Notes under the pieces: model-generated
The model's database searches: none
Seen by the model: the letters and a program-made list of their open reading frames with translations, nothing else
What the model was told of the DNA's origin: nothing
Assembly (NCBI GenBank): GCA_966112615.1
Contig: CBHWDO010000001.1
Span: forward strand, 310,001-374,000
DNA: 64,000 bases
Reading direction: 5' to 3'
DNA from: Flavitalea sp966112615
GTDB taxonomy: Bacteria > Bacteroidota > Bacteroidia > Chitinophagales > Chitinophagaceae
Program-made: the position numbers and the translations under genes
Shown: positions 51,994 to 60,426 of the stretch, piece after piece
Layout: each line of letters starts with the position of its first letter
Position numbering within the stretch: position 1 is the stretch's first letter

Positions 51994-52575
51994 CTATTTG
52001 CGGGTGGAGATATTCTTTCTTGCCCTGCTCAGCGTTTCAGGGGTTAGTCCAAGATAAGATGCGATCATATGCTGAGGTACGCGCTGAACAATATCAGGAT
52101 AGGTTTTGATCAGCCTGGTATATTTTTCTTCAGTGGTCATGCTGATCATGGCTGTAAGTCTTCTTTGCAAAGCCACATAAGCACTCTGGATCTGGAGAAA
52201 AAGAAACTTCTCGTACTGCGGAACTTTAGCCATCAGCTCATTTTGAGCCTGCCGGGTAATCAATAAAAGTTCGGAATCTTCGATGGCGTCAATATTATAT
52301 GTTGCAGGCTCGCCAGTGATGAAACTGTAAAGGTCAGCGATGTACCAGCCTTCCACTGCAAATTGTATGATGTGTTCATTTCCCTTTTCATCAACGGTAT
52401 AGGAACGCAATGCACCTTTCGAAACAAAGGCCGTGTATTTGCAAGGATCTCCTTCCTGTAAAAGGTATTGTTTGCGGCGAAGTTTTTTAGGGATGATCAG
52501 TGAAGTGAATATCTTCTTGTCCTCTTCGGAAAGAGTAATTTTATCCTGGAGTTTCTGGAAGAATAATTCAAACAC
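51994..52575 (-). CDS. Crp/Fnr-family transcriptional regulator
   Basis: The 193-aa protein has a cyclic-nucleotide-binding-like beta-roll (about residues 15-115) with LLQEGDPCKYTAFVSKGALR. A long helix follows, then a winged helix-turn-helix (MIASYLGLTPETLSRARKN). There is no Cys set for an Fnr iron-sulfur cluster. The start is GTG at 52575; no in-frame ATG precedes the beta-roll. An exact -7 box is 17 bp upstream. It may control the YceI set or the divergent aldo/keto reductase, but no operator is evident. Confidence 0.87.
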   Translation of the reverse strand: MFELFFQKLQDKITLSEEDKKIFTSLIIPKKLRRKQYLLQEGDPCKYTAFVSKGALRSYTVDEKGNEHIIQFAVEGWYIADLYSFITGEPATYNIDAIEDSELLLITRQAQNELMAKVPQYEKFLFLQIQSAYVALQRRLTAMISMTTEEKYTRLIKTYPDIVQRVPQHMIASYLGLTPETLSRARKNISTRK

Positions 52576-52592
52576 ATTGATCGGTTGTGGCG

Positions 52593-52600
52593 CAAAAGTA
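52593..52600 (-). promoter_or_regulatory. -7 box of the Crp/Fnr regulator gene
   Basis: TACTTTTG on the reverse strand is an exact TAnnTTTG. TTTA, one base from TTTG, is 20 bp upstream. The box lies in the 57-bp gap shared with the aldo/keto reductase gene. Confidence 0.5.
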
Positions 52601-52632
52601 GCTATAAGAGATTACAGAAATAAATTTATCAT

Positions 52633-53529
52633 ATGGAATACAGGAAATTGGGAAGGTCAGACCTGCAGGTAAGCCGCATTGGATTTGGATGTATGTCGAT
52701 CAAACCCGGACAGGAAGATATTCAATACCTTATTGATAATGCCATCGCTAATGGTATCAATTATTTTGATACAGCAGACCTTTATGATAAGGGTTGGAAT
52801 GAAGAAGCCATTGGAAAGGCCTTGAAAAGACACCGGTCAAATGTGATCATCGCAACAAAAGTGGGCAACCAGTGGAAAAAAGATGGTAGTGGCTGGACCT
52901 GGAATCCTCGCAAAGAGTACATCTTAAAAGCAGTGGAAGAAAGCTTGCGCAGGCTTGGTGTTGATGAGATCGATCTGTACCAGTTACATGGTGGAACGAT
53001 TGATGACCCAATCGATGAAACGATAGAAGCATTTGAGATGCTGGCAGACCAGGGAAAGATCAGGCATTATGGAATTTCATCCATCAGGCCTAATGTGATC
53101 AGGGAATATGTAAAAAGATCGAAAATTGTTAGTGTGATGATGCAATACAGTTTACTGGACCGTCGGCCGGAAGAAGAAATGCTGAGTTTCCTGGAATCTC
53201 ATAACATTGGAGTGTTGGCAAGGGGAACAGTTGCTTCCGGGTTGCTGGCCGGAAAACCACTTAAGCCATATCTTGACAGGAATGAAGAACAGATCGACCA
53301 GTTGATCAAAGCAATGGACGCTCTTGATCTGGACGACCGTACGAATGCACAGATCGCTATGCAATATGTTCTACAAAATTCAGCAATAAATTCAGCGGTT
53401 GTGGGAATCCGAACACCCGTTCAGTTAGTGGAAGCGATCGATACCATTGAATTGGGAGCACTTGATACCAGGCAGTATAATACGCTCGCTGGTGCAATCA
53501 GTGAAAATCACTATACTGAACATCGTTGA
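52633..53529 (+). CDS. Aldo/keto reductase
   Basis: The 298-aa NAD(P)H-dependent reductase has the barrel tetrad: Asp and Tyr in YFDTADLYDKG (about residues 45-50), Lys in VIIATKVGNQ, and His in LYQLHGG. The Arg/Asn-rich C-terminal cofactor loop (SAVVGIRTPVQLVEAI) completes the family pattern. The carbonyl substrate is unknown. It is divergent from the Crp/Fnr gene. The 40-codon gene follows in the opposite direction after 3 bp. Confidence 0.9.
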   Translation: MEYRKLGRSDLQVSRIGFGCMSIKPGQEDIQYLIDNAIANGINYFDTADLYDKGWNEEAIGKALKRHRSNVIIATKVGNQWKKDGSGWTWNPRKEYILKAVEESLRRLGVDEIDLYQLHGGTIDDPIDETIEAFEMLADQGKIRHYGISSIRPNVIREYVKRSKIVSVMMQYSLLDRRPEEEMLSFLESHNIGVLARGTVASGLLAGKPLKPYLDRNEEQIDQLIKAMDALDLDDRTNAQIAMQYVLQNSAINSAVVGIRTPVQLVEAIDTIELGALDTRQYNTLAGAISENHYTEHR

Positions 53530-53532
53530 TAA

Positions 53533-53655
53533 TCAATGCCAGATATCTTCGGTTGGATCTTCAATTGTTTCTGAAGTAACCAATTGGTGTTGTACATACA
53601 AGACAACTACGGCGGCAAGGGCAGTAAAGGCTATGGTCTTAAACAATAATTTCAT
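53533..53655 (-). CDS. Possible 40-aa single-span membrane peptide
   Basis: A 40-codon frame from ATG 53655 to the stop at 53533 encodes a basic MKLLFK start, a hydrophobic segment (TIAFTALAAVVVLYV) and an acidic end with EDPTEDIWH. This is a good N-in, C-out membrane peptide or an uncleaved signal anchor. No family is known to me. It is convergent with the aldo/keto reductase gene. A strong hairpin lies 58 bp upstream of its start. Confidence 0.45.
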   Translation of the reverse strand: MKLLFKTIAFTALAAVVVLYVQHQLVTSETIEDPTEDIWH

Positions 53656-53903
53656 TTAGAGTTTTCTCTAGAATAAGCAATAGATGTGCCAGTGTATGGT
53701 TGTTAAAATAATGCCCGTTGTAGAAACAACGGGCCAACTAACGATTGATTGCCATATAGAAAATTGCTCTCTATTGGAAAAGCAAAACTACTTATTTATT
53801 AAGTGTAAATATTACAATTAAAATAAATTTTAAGAAATTAATGAGGATTGGAATATATGGCAGGTGAAAAAGATGATTATCTTGATTCAATAATCCTAAA
53901 ACC
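53656..53903. other. AT-rich gap with a perfect 9-bp hairpin
   Basis: GCCCGTTGT and ACAACGGGC (53713-53734) form a perfect 9-bp stem with an AGAA loop. The rest of the gap is AT-rich (for example 53790-53850), as expected of a promoter region for the SIMPL gene at 53904. No complete promoter was identified. Confidence 0.45.
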
Positions 53904-54647
53904 ATGGCCGACAAACCTTTATTAAGTCTCTCCTCTGTTATTATCGGGATCTGCATTGTAGCCAGCGCTGCTATTTTTGCCAATGCATATAAATATAAAT
54001 TTCGCACTACCGAAAATGTAACGGTAACCGGTCTTGCTGAGGTTGATTTCACGAGCGACCTGATCGTTTGGGAAGGAAACTATAGCAGGAAGTCATTTGA
54101 ATTGAAAGATGCCTATGCTCAATTAAAGAGAGATGAGCAGGCCATCAGGCAGTATATGAAGTCGAAAGGCATTGCAGACAGTTCAATAATTATTTCTGCA
54201 GTGGACCTTCAAAAGGAATTCAATAATACATATGATAAGAACGGGATGATGATCTCGTCTGTATTCAATGGATATAATCTAACGCAAAGGGTAAAGATTC
54301 AGTCGAGGGATATTGAAAAAGTTGAGAACATTTCGAGGCAGGTAACTGAGCTTATCGAAAGCGGGATTGAATTCAATTCGATTCCTCCTTCTTACTATTA
54401 TACAAAACTTGCGGATCTCAAGATGAGTTTACTTGCTGCGGCTTCGAAGGATGCCATGCAAAGGGCTGAGACCATTGCAGAAAGCGCGAACAGTAAACTT
54501 GATAAACTTAAAAAAGCAAGTATGGGTGTATTCCAGATCACCGGAAGAAACAGTAATGAGGAATTCAGTTATGGAGGATCATACAATACATCTGAACGTC
54601 ATAAGACCGCATCCATCACCATTAAAATGGAATACAGTCTGAATTAA
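53904..54647 (+). CDS. SIMPL-domain (DUF541) membrane-anchored protein
   Basis: The 247-aa protein has one N-terminal transmembrane segment (about residues 10-28). The SIMPL domain follows, with VTVTGLAEVDFTSDLIVWEG, a helix with AYAQLKRDEQAIRQYM, and DAMQRAETIAESANSKLDKL near the end. SIMPL proteins are periplasmic and poorly characterised; some bind oxidants or signalling partners. Its stop overlaps the stop of the convergent zinc-ribbon gene by 4 bp. Confidence 0.85.
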   Translation: MADKPLLSLSSVIIGICIVASAAIFANAYKYKFRTTENVTVTGLAEVDFTSDLIVWEGNYSRKSFELKDAYAQLKRDEQAIRQYMKSKGIADSSIIISAVDLQKEFNNTYDKNGMMISSVFNGYNLTQRVKIQSRDIEKVENISRQVTELIESGIEFNSIPPSYYYTKLADLKMSLLAAASKDAMQRAETIAESANSKLDKLKKASMGVFQITGRNSNEEFSYGGSYNTSERHKTASITIKMEYSLN

Positions 54648-54973
54648 TCAGCCATTATCATTAATACCGGATCAATTTCGAGTGTGAAGCCATTACATGA
54701 TGGACAGAAATTATATTTTTCCCAAAAAGTATAGTTATCCCAATGAAAAGTTTCAGGAGTTGAACCATCAGGAGATTTCCTAAGTCGGTTATCACTGTAG
54801 GGAATTATTGTTCCACCTGGATTCAAATCAGAGTAATTAACCTGTACCAGCTCATTTTGATGGGAATCAAATGCAGGTCCATACATGGTTTCATCGATAA
54901 ATGAAGAACCCACCTTTATTGAATCAGATCTATAACCACAATCCTTGCATACAAGGCAGATAATTCTCGCCAT
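54644..54973 (-). CDS. Zinc-ribbon-like protein of unknown function
   Basis: The 109-aa protein starts MARIICLVCKDCGYRSD, with Cys6, Cys9 and Cys12. Near the C-terminus a second pair, FCPSCNG, could complete a zinc ribbon. The part between is polar and includes NPGGTIIPYSDNRLRKSP. No enzymatic motif is seen. I choose the ATG at 54973; the frame extends to 55021 but without conserved residues. Its 3' end overlaps the SIMPL gene. Confidence 0.6.
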   Translation of the reverse strand: MARIICLVCKDCGYRSDSIKVGSSFIDETMYGPAFDSHQNELVQVNYSDLNPGGTIIPYSDNRLRKSPDGSTPETFHWDNYTFWEKYNFCPSCNGFTLEIDPVLMIMAD

Positions 54974-55133
54974 AGCCAAAAACTTAATTCTAAAGTAATA
55001 ACGGAGGAAATCAAATTTCATTATGTGATGTGATGAAATGAAAGATCCATTATCGAAAAATTAAGTGTAACTTATAGTGGTATAATTTTTTAAGTCCTTG
55101 CAGTTGTTCCCATAACCTAAAAAATTGATTACC

Positions 55134-55316
55134 ATGATACAACTTCAACAACCCGGACCGAAAGAAATACCAACAACAACCCCACCTGAATTAACTCCAT
55201 ACGAAGAACCGATGGAACCCGAAATGCCCGGTGATGAACCATCTAAAGAAGAGCCTGAAATACCGGCAGAGCCAGCACCCGATAAGGAAATACCACAGCC
55301 AGGAAAAGAATCATAG
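55134..55316 (+). CDS. Small Pro/Glu-rich protein
   Basis: The 60-aa product is almost only Pro, Glu, Thr and Ser, with phrases such as PGPKEIPTTTPPELTP and PEIPAEPAPDKEIP. It has no signal peptide. It looks disordered and extended. Similar proline-rich mini-proteins are common in Bacteroidota; a role is unknown. The ATG at 55134 is preferred over an upstream TTG. The BaeRF-like gene starts 22 bp later, so they may be one transcript. Confidence 0.6.
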   Translation: MIQLQQPGPKEIPTTTPPELTPYEEPMEPEMPGDEPSKEEPEIPAEPAPDKEIPQPGKES

Positions 55317-55338
55317 ATTAAAATAAACCTTATTAACC

Positions 55339-56364
55339 ATGAAGCCAGTTTTATCAGCACAACAGAAAGCTGTTGTGCAGTCCAATTCACATAACCCGGC
55401 TGTTACGCTGGTAATGCCATTCGAACCTAAAATGGTAAAGAAGCATGAATTGGAATTCCAGTTAAAACTTCATCAGCAAAAAGCTGAACAGCAACTGCTG
55501 GACAAATACTCCAGTGATGTTGCAGTTCCTGTGATCAATAAACTGCAACAGATCATCAAGAAGATCAATTTCAACAGTTACAGAAGATCACTGGTTATTC
55601 ATGTTTCATATAGTGAAGAAAAAGTATTATATCTTGAAATGGAGCTGGAAAGCAGGCTGATCGTGGATCAGCCATTCAGCATATTGCTGGTTCTCTCTCT
55701 AAAAAAAGAGAAAAGAAAATTCGTGGTTCTTCAACTCGGCCATAATCAATCAAACTTTTATTTATACGATGGAAGGATCACCAGGTTAAGAAGCAATTCA
55801 CTTTCGCACACCAGGTTTATCAAAAAATATAAGGATCTGTGCCAGGAAAATTCAAGGAGTGAAATTTTTCTAAGATATACAGATGAAGCACTTGATGAAA
55901 TAGTAAAGCAGAATCCTTATCCTGTGTTTGTAATAGGAAGTGAAACAAATACAAGGAAATTTAAAGAACAGACTGTTCATTCTTTTAATATATCAGGTTT
56001 TATCACTTCAGGAGATGAAGAGATAAACGAGAGGAAGATCCGTTCATTATTGAAAGCAACTATTGGTGATTGGAAGATCATTCATCAACAAAATCTTTTG
56101 ATCCAAGCTGAATCTGCATTTACCAGGAAACGACTTGCCAGGGGAATTGATGAAGTGGTCGCCCAGGTTAATAAAAGAAATGGAAAATTGCTTCTGATCG
56201 AGAAAAAAGAAGCGCCATTAAAAGATGAAGTAATGTATACCATTCTTGAAATGGCTGTTACGAATGGCTGCAATATTGAATTTGTAGATGCTGGATTGCT
56301 CCACCATTTCGGGCAGATCGCATTAATTCTTCGAAACTCTGATGAAAGTCATTATTATATCTAA
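55339..56364 (+). CDS. Probable BaeRF/eRF1-fold protein
   Basis: The 341-aa protein looks like a bacterial release-factor-like (BaeRF family 3) protein by overall layout. An N-terminal helical segment (about residues 30-60) is followed by an alpha/beta middle region with KFVVLQLGHNQSNFYLYDG and YPVFVIGSE. An L7Ae/pelota-like end includes RLARGIDEVVAQVNKRNGK, LLLIEKKE and a closing GLLHHFGQIALILR. No catalytic GGQ loop is present. Family members are thought to act on ribosomes, but no function is proven and this match is from memory of the pattern, not a search. It lies between the proline-rich gene and Hsp20. Confidence 0.5.
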   Translation: MKPVLSAQQKAVVQSNSHNPAVTLVMPFEPKMVKKHELEFQLKLHQQKAEQQLLDKYSSDVAVPVINKLQQIIKKINFNSYRRSLVIHVSYSEEKVLYLEMELESRLIVDQPFSILLVLSLKKEKRKFVVLQLGHNQSNFYLYDGRITRLRSNSLSHTRFIKKYKDLCQENSRSEIFLRYTDEALDEIVKQNPYPVFVIGSETNTRKFKEQTVHSFNISGFITSGDEEINERKIRSLLKATIGDWKIIHQQNLLIQAESAFTRKRLARGIDEVVAQVNKRNGKLLLIEKKEAPLKDEVMYTILEMAVTNGCNIEFVDAGLLHHFGQIALILRNSDESHYYI

Positions 56365-56433
56365 TATAGATTCTTGACCCAGGTTTTTATGGAAATTAAT
56401 TTAACCATACCATTAATTAATAACTGTAAAAAA

Positions 56434-56440
56434 AAGGAGG
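56434..56440 (+). promoter_or_regulatory. Strong Shine-Dalgarno sequence of the Hsp20 gene
   Basis: AAGGAGG ends 5 bp before the ATG at 56446. It decides the start over an in-frame ATG-like extension beginning at 56374. Comparable sequences are missing before almost all other genes in the window. Confidence 0.8.
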
Positions 56441-56445
56441 GTGTT

Positions 56446-56892
56446 ATGTCAAGCAAAATGCTTTCCCGTTCATCAAACATGCCATCTGTATTTGATGAAT
56501 TTTTCAAACCCTGGAATGAATGGTTTGGAAATGGAGGAAACCTGTTAACTAAAACATTGACAGTTCCTGCTGTGAATGTTAAGGAAACTGATAACGAGTA
56601 CAAATTATCCCTTGGAGTTCCGGGTATGAAGAAAGAAGATTTCAAGATCAGTGTTGATCGGGATCTGCTGACCATCAGCGCTGAAAAAGAGGAAACAAAA
56701 GAAGAAAAAGATGACAAGTTTTCAAGGGAAGAATACAATTACAGCTCATTCAGCAGGAGTTTCAATTTACCAGATGATATCCGGTACGATGCCATCAGTG
56801 CTAAATATGAAGATGGCGTATTAAAGATCGCTATACCTAAAAAAGAAGAAGCGAAGAAATCTAATATGCAACAAAGGATCGAAGTGAAATAG
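56446..56892 (+). CDS. Small heat-shock protein (Hsp20/alpha-crystallin)
   Basis: The 148-aa chaperone has an N-terminal arm (SVFDEFFKPWNEWFG). The alpha-crystallin domain (about residues 42-135) has VKETDNEYKLSLGVPGMKKED and ends with the AKYEDGVLKIAIPK motif. A short Lys/Glu-rich tail has no classical I-x-I. It prevents aggregation of unfolding proteins in the cytoplasm. The 81-bp gap after the BaeRF-like gene and its own ribosome-binding site allow separate control. A terminator follows. Confidence 0.93.
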   Translation: MSSKMLSRSSNMPSVFDEFFKPWNEWFGNGGNLLTKTLTVPAVNVKETDNEYKLSLGVPGMKKEDFKISVDRDLLTISAEKEETKEEKDDKFSREEYNYSSFSRSFNLPDDIRYDAISAKYEDGVLKIAIPKKEEAKKSNMQQRIEVK

Positions 56893-56914
56893 TACCGTTT
56901 ATCAATAATAGGGG

Positions 56915-56946
56915 AAATCCCACTCCATCGCGGGTGGGATTTTTTA
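56915..56946 (+). terminator. Terminator after the Hsp20 gene
   Basis: AAATCCCAC and GTGGGATTT form a 9-bp stem, followed by TTTTATTTT. The MATE gene begins 11 bp later and so probably has its own start of transcription. Confidence 0.85.
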
Positions 56947-56956
56947 TTTTCGGTAA

Positions 56957-58366
56957 ATGGAAGCGGCACAAAAGAAATCTTTCAAAGATTATTTTGCTCT
57001 ATTTCGCGAAGCGATACAGGGTAAAGAACAGGAATTCACAACTGGAAGCATTGACAAAGCCATCTTCCTGCTTGCTGTTCCGATGATCCTTGAAATGGCC
57101 ATGGAATCATTATTTGCCGTGGTGGATGCTTATTTTGTAAGCACTCTTGGAAAGTATGCGATTGCAACAGTTGGGTTAACTGAACTGGTATTAACCCTGG
57201 TGTATACTCTTGCGATTGGTATCAGCATGTCGGTTACAGCTTTTGTTGCAAGAAGAACCGGTGAGAAAGATCATGATTCAGCTGCTCATGCAGCAGTTAA
57301 TACTATTTATATCGGCGTTGGCATCAGCCTCCTGGTCACCCTTGCGGGAGTTTTCTTTCCTTCGGAGATCCTGTATGCAATGGGTGCTGAGCCGGAAGCA
57401 GTAAGAATAGGAACACCATATATCAGGATAATGCTGGTGGGAAATATTGTTATCCTGCTGCTGTTTCTCATCAATGGAATCTTTCGTGGTGCAGGCAATG
57501 CTGCCATCGCCATGAGAAGTTTATGGATAGCAAACGGGATCAATATTGTTCTTTGTCCTGCCCTGATCATGGGACCTGGACCACTGCCTGAAATGGGATT
57601 AACCGGTGCGGCTGTTGCGACAACCATTGGCAGGGGTGCAGGTGTTGTTTACCAGTTCTATCACCTGTTAAAAGGGTCGAGATTGTTACCTGTCATGAAG
57701 AAGCACCTGCAGGTAAACTGGTCAATCATTGCACGGATCATGAAAACTTCCATTGGAGGTACACTCCAGTTTTTCATTGCATCCTGCAGTTGGATATTCC
57801 TGGGAAGGATAGTGGCGGAATTCCACAGTGAAGCGGTAAGCGGACATACCATTGCCATGCGCATCATCATTTTTGCCATTCTTCCGGCATGGGGAATGGC
57901 GAATGCTGCAGCCACGCTGGTAGGACAAAACCTTGGAGCTAACCAACCGGAAAGGGCAGAAAAGTCTGTCTGGAGAGCAGGTTTTCTCAACCTGATCTTC
58001 CTGGGTCTTATCTCTATAACATTTATTGCTTTTGCTCCCCAGATCATTGGGATCTTCACCACTGATCCATCCATTGCAAAATATGGAGTACAAAGCTTAA
58101 GGTATATCGCGGTAGGATATGTTTTCTATGCTTACGGAATGGTTATCCCATCTGCATTCAATGGAGCTGGAGATACTATCACCCCAACGCTTCTCAATTT
58201 TTTTGGTTTCTGGTGTTTCCAGATTCCCCTTGCATATTTTCTATCCTTTCAATGGAAGATGGGACCCACCGGGGTGTTCCTTGCCATTCCTATAGCGGAG
58301 ACAGCCATCGCCATTGCAGGTATTTTTTTATTCCGCCAGGGTAAATGGAAGCGCGTGAAAATATGA
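56957..58366 (+). CDS. MATE-family efflux transporter
   Basis: The 469-aa protein has about twelve hydrophobic spans in two similar halves. The first opens with IFLLAVPMILEMAMESLFAV, and MATE-typical GAGNA (FRGAGNAAIAM) and a second FNGAGDTITPT follow. It couples export of cationic compounds to sodium or proton entry; the substrate is unknown. It starts 11 bp after the Hsp20 terminator. The AI-2E gene follows after 48 bp. Confidence 0.93.
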   Translation: MEAAQKKSFKDYFALFREAIQGKEQEFTTGSIDKAIFLLAVPMILEMAMESLFAVVDAYFVSTLGKYAIATVGLTELVLTLVYTLAIGISMSVTAFVARRTGEKDHDSAAHAAVNTIYIGVGISLLVTLAGVFFPSEILYAMGAEPEAVRIGTPYIRIMLVGNIVILLLFLINGIFRGAGNAAIAMRSLWIANGINIVLCPALIMGPGPLPEMGLTGAAVATTIGRGAGVVYQFYHLLKGSRLLPVMKKHLQVNWSIIARIMKTSIGGTLQFFIASCSWIFLGRIVAEFHSEAVSGHTIAMRIIIFAILPAWGMANAAATLVGQNLGANQPERAEKSVWRAGFLNLIFLGLISITFIAFAPQIIGIFTTDPSIAKYGVQSLRYIAVGYVFYAYGMVIPSAFNGAGDTITPTLLNFFGFWCFQIPLAYFLSFQWKMGPTGVFLAIPIAETAIAIAGIFLFRQGKWKRVKI

Positions 58367-58414
58367 TTGCTTCATTGGCTTGATTTTTTGTAAAATAGCA
58401 GTAGAAGCTTCTAC

Positions 58415-59458
58415 ATGAACGTGATTCCAAACAAGATCATAAGGCAGGTTTGCCTGATCATCATCATCATACTGATTGCGATTGTTTTATTCCGGCAGAT
58501 GCAAACCTTTATACCGGCATTGCTTGGAGCGTATACTTTATATATCCTGATGCGTAAGTATATGTTCACGCTTACCGGGAGATATAAATGGAAAAAATCC
58601 TGGACGGCCGCTTTGTTGATGCTGATATCATTTTTGGTGATCATGCTGCCCATCCTGTTATTGGTGAACCTGATGGCCAATAAAGTAAGTTTTGCCATCG
58701 AACATTCGAACCAGGTGCTCACAACTATAACTTCTTTCATTGAAAAATATGAACAGCAGTGGGGGCTTGAAATACTGAACCAGGCAAATATCGGCAAGCT
58801 GACAAGCTGGGGAGCTGAAACGCTTCCTTCAATATTAAATGCTACACTGAGCACACTGGTTACCATCCTCATCATGTACTTCGTACTGTATTTTATGCTA
58901 ACCGATGCAGTGAAGGTGGAATCAGGAATTGCCAATTGGCTTCCACTCAATGATAAAAATACTCACCTGTTAAGAAAGGATATGAACAAGCTGGTATTAT
59001 CCAATGCTATTGGGATTCCACTTATTGCAGTTGCCCAGGGTGTTGTAGGCCTGATCGGGTATTTGATCATCGGTGTTCCTGAAGCCATGTTCTGGTTTGT
59101 GATCACCACCATCACCGCTATGTTACCGGTTGTTGGAGCTGCCCTAGCTTATATCCCCCTGGGTTTATTGCTGTTTGCAAACGGTGAAACCGGAAAAGGT
59201 ATTATTGTATTAGCCTTCGGATTTATAATTATAGGAAGCGTCGATAATATTTTCAGGTTCTGGCTGAACAAAAAGCTTGGAGATGTACATCCACTGATCA
59301 CGATTTTTGGAGTTATCATCGGTGTTAACCTGTTCGGTTTCATAGGTTTAATATTCGGACCGATCCTGATCTCAGTTTTCTTACTGTTGTTGAAGGTCTA
59401 TACAAATGAGTACGGGGGTCCACAAATGGAGTCGCCCGTGCAGGAAGACCCAAAATAA
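58415..59458 (+). CDS. AI-2E family transporter
   Basis: The 347-aa membrane protein has the family arrangement of N-terminal spans (IIRQVCLIIIIILIAIVLF), a hydrophilic loop with ALEHSNQV-like helices, and a C-terminal cluster of spans. That cluster contains LPVVGAALAYIPLG, KKLGDVHPLITIFGVIIGVN and FGPILISVFL. Some relatives export autoinducer-2 or act in sodium/proton exchange; the substrate here cannot be stated. It follows the MATE gene and precedes the L,D-transpeptidase gene by 52 bp. Confidence 0.9.
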   Translation: MNVIPNKIIRQVCLIIIIILIAIVLFRQMQTFIPALLGAYTLYILMRKYMFTLTGRYKWKKSWTAALLMLISFLVIMLPILLLVNLMANKVSFAIEHSNQVLTTITSFIEKYEQQWGLEILNQANIGKLTSWGAETLPSILNATLSTLVTILIMYFVLYFMLTDAVKVESGIANWLPLNDKNTHLLRKDMNKLVLSNAIGIPLIAVAQGVVGLIGYLIIGVPEAMFWFVITTITAMLPVVGAALAYIPLGLLLFANGETGKGIIVLAFGFIIIGSVDNIFRFWLNKKLGDVHPLITIFGVIIGVNLFGFIGLIFGPILISVFLLLLKVYTNEYGGPQMESPVQEDPK

Positions 59459-59510
59459 AACTTACAAACTATGCGTTAGAGGACCGAATCCCGAAAAAAC
59501 CATAGTGAGT

Positions 59511-60266
59511 ATGCAAAATCTGGTGAGAAGATTGGGGGCGTTCGGAATGTTTACTTTGTTCGCAGCATCCCCTATCCTAATGTCGGCAAGAACTTCAGAA
59601 GAAGTTCTTGTCCTGAAAAATCCCGCACCCGTTGTAGTGTTGAACAATCCTGCAACTGAAGAATCCATCCTGAAGGCTGAAGCTCTTTCTTTGTATGAAG
59701 AAATGGAACTTGAGGACCTTGGATTGAGTTCAACCGCCTTTGAATATGCCTGGAAAGGGTATAATCACCTGTTAGATAAGAAGAAGATCCGCAAAAAAGA
59801 GGTACTGACCATCTGTGATTTCAGCCAGTCATCCCGCAATAAACGCCTGTATATCATTGATGTTGAAGAGAGGAGAGTGCTGTTCAATACTTATGTAGCT
59901 CATGGACGCGCATCAGGCGGAGAGTATGCCACTTCTTTTTCAAACAAACCAGAATCACACAAAAGCAGCCTTGGCTTTTATATCACACAACAAACTTATT
60001 TCGGCTCACATGGCTTATCCTTAAAGATAAATGGAGTGGAGAAAGGAATTAATGACAAGGCCAATTATAGAAACATTGTGATCCACGGATCCAATTATAT
60101 AGGAGATAAATTTATTGAGAATAATCCTTTCAATGGAAGAAGCTTTGGTTGCCCGGCTATTCCTGCTGATGAAACTAAAGATGTTATTCAGACCATTAAG
60201 AACGGAACCTGTCTGTTTATTTATCATCCATCTTCTGTATATCGGCAGAAGTCGAGCATTATCTAA
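59511..60266 (+). CDS. Murein L,D-transpeptidase-type protein (YkuD_2)
   Basis: The 251-aa protein has a signal peptide (AASPILMSARTS). The catalytic domain has the motif IHGSNYIGDKF followed by RSFGCPAI, giving His and the nucleophile Cys of L,D-transpeptidases. The layout matches the YkuD_2 (PF13645) branch. Such enzymes cross-link peptidoglycan or attach proteins to it. I start at the ATG at 59511, since a longer open frame to 59406 precedes the signal peptide with a polar segment. A strong terminator follows. Confidence 0.88.
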   Translation: MQNLVRRLGAFGMFTLFAASPILMSARTSEEVLVLKNPAPVVVLNNPATEESILKAEALSLYEEMELEDLGLSSTAFEYAWKGYNHLLDKKKIRKKEVLTICDFSQSSRNKRLYIIDVEERRVLFNTYVAHGRASGGEYATSFSNKPESHKSSLGFYITQQTYFGSHGLSLKINGVEKGINDKANYRNIVIHGSNYIGDKFIENNPFNGRSFGCPAIPADETKDVIQTIKNGTCLFIYHPSSVYRQKSSII

Positions 60267-60289
60267 ACCGGTAACAAAACCAACTGTGT

Positions 60290-60325
60290 TTGCCGCATCC
60301 TGAATAGGTTGCGGCAATTTTTTTT
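60290..60325 (+). terminator. Terminator after the L,D-transpeptidase gene
   Basis: TTGCCGCA pairs with TGCGGCAA across a 12-base loop, followed by eight T. Confidence 0.9.
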
Positions 60326-60426
60326 ATGGGGAATGATGTCAACAGGATTAAAATTTTTTAATTGTTGCGAGCAGATGGCAGGAAAGTTGAATGACAGATG
60401 AATATATAAACATAAAACTTTTGACT

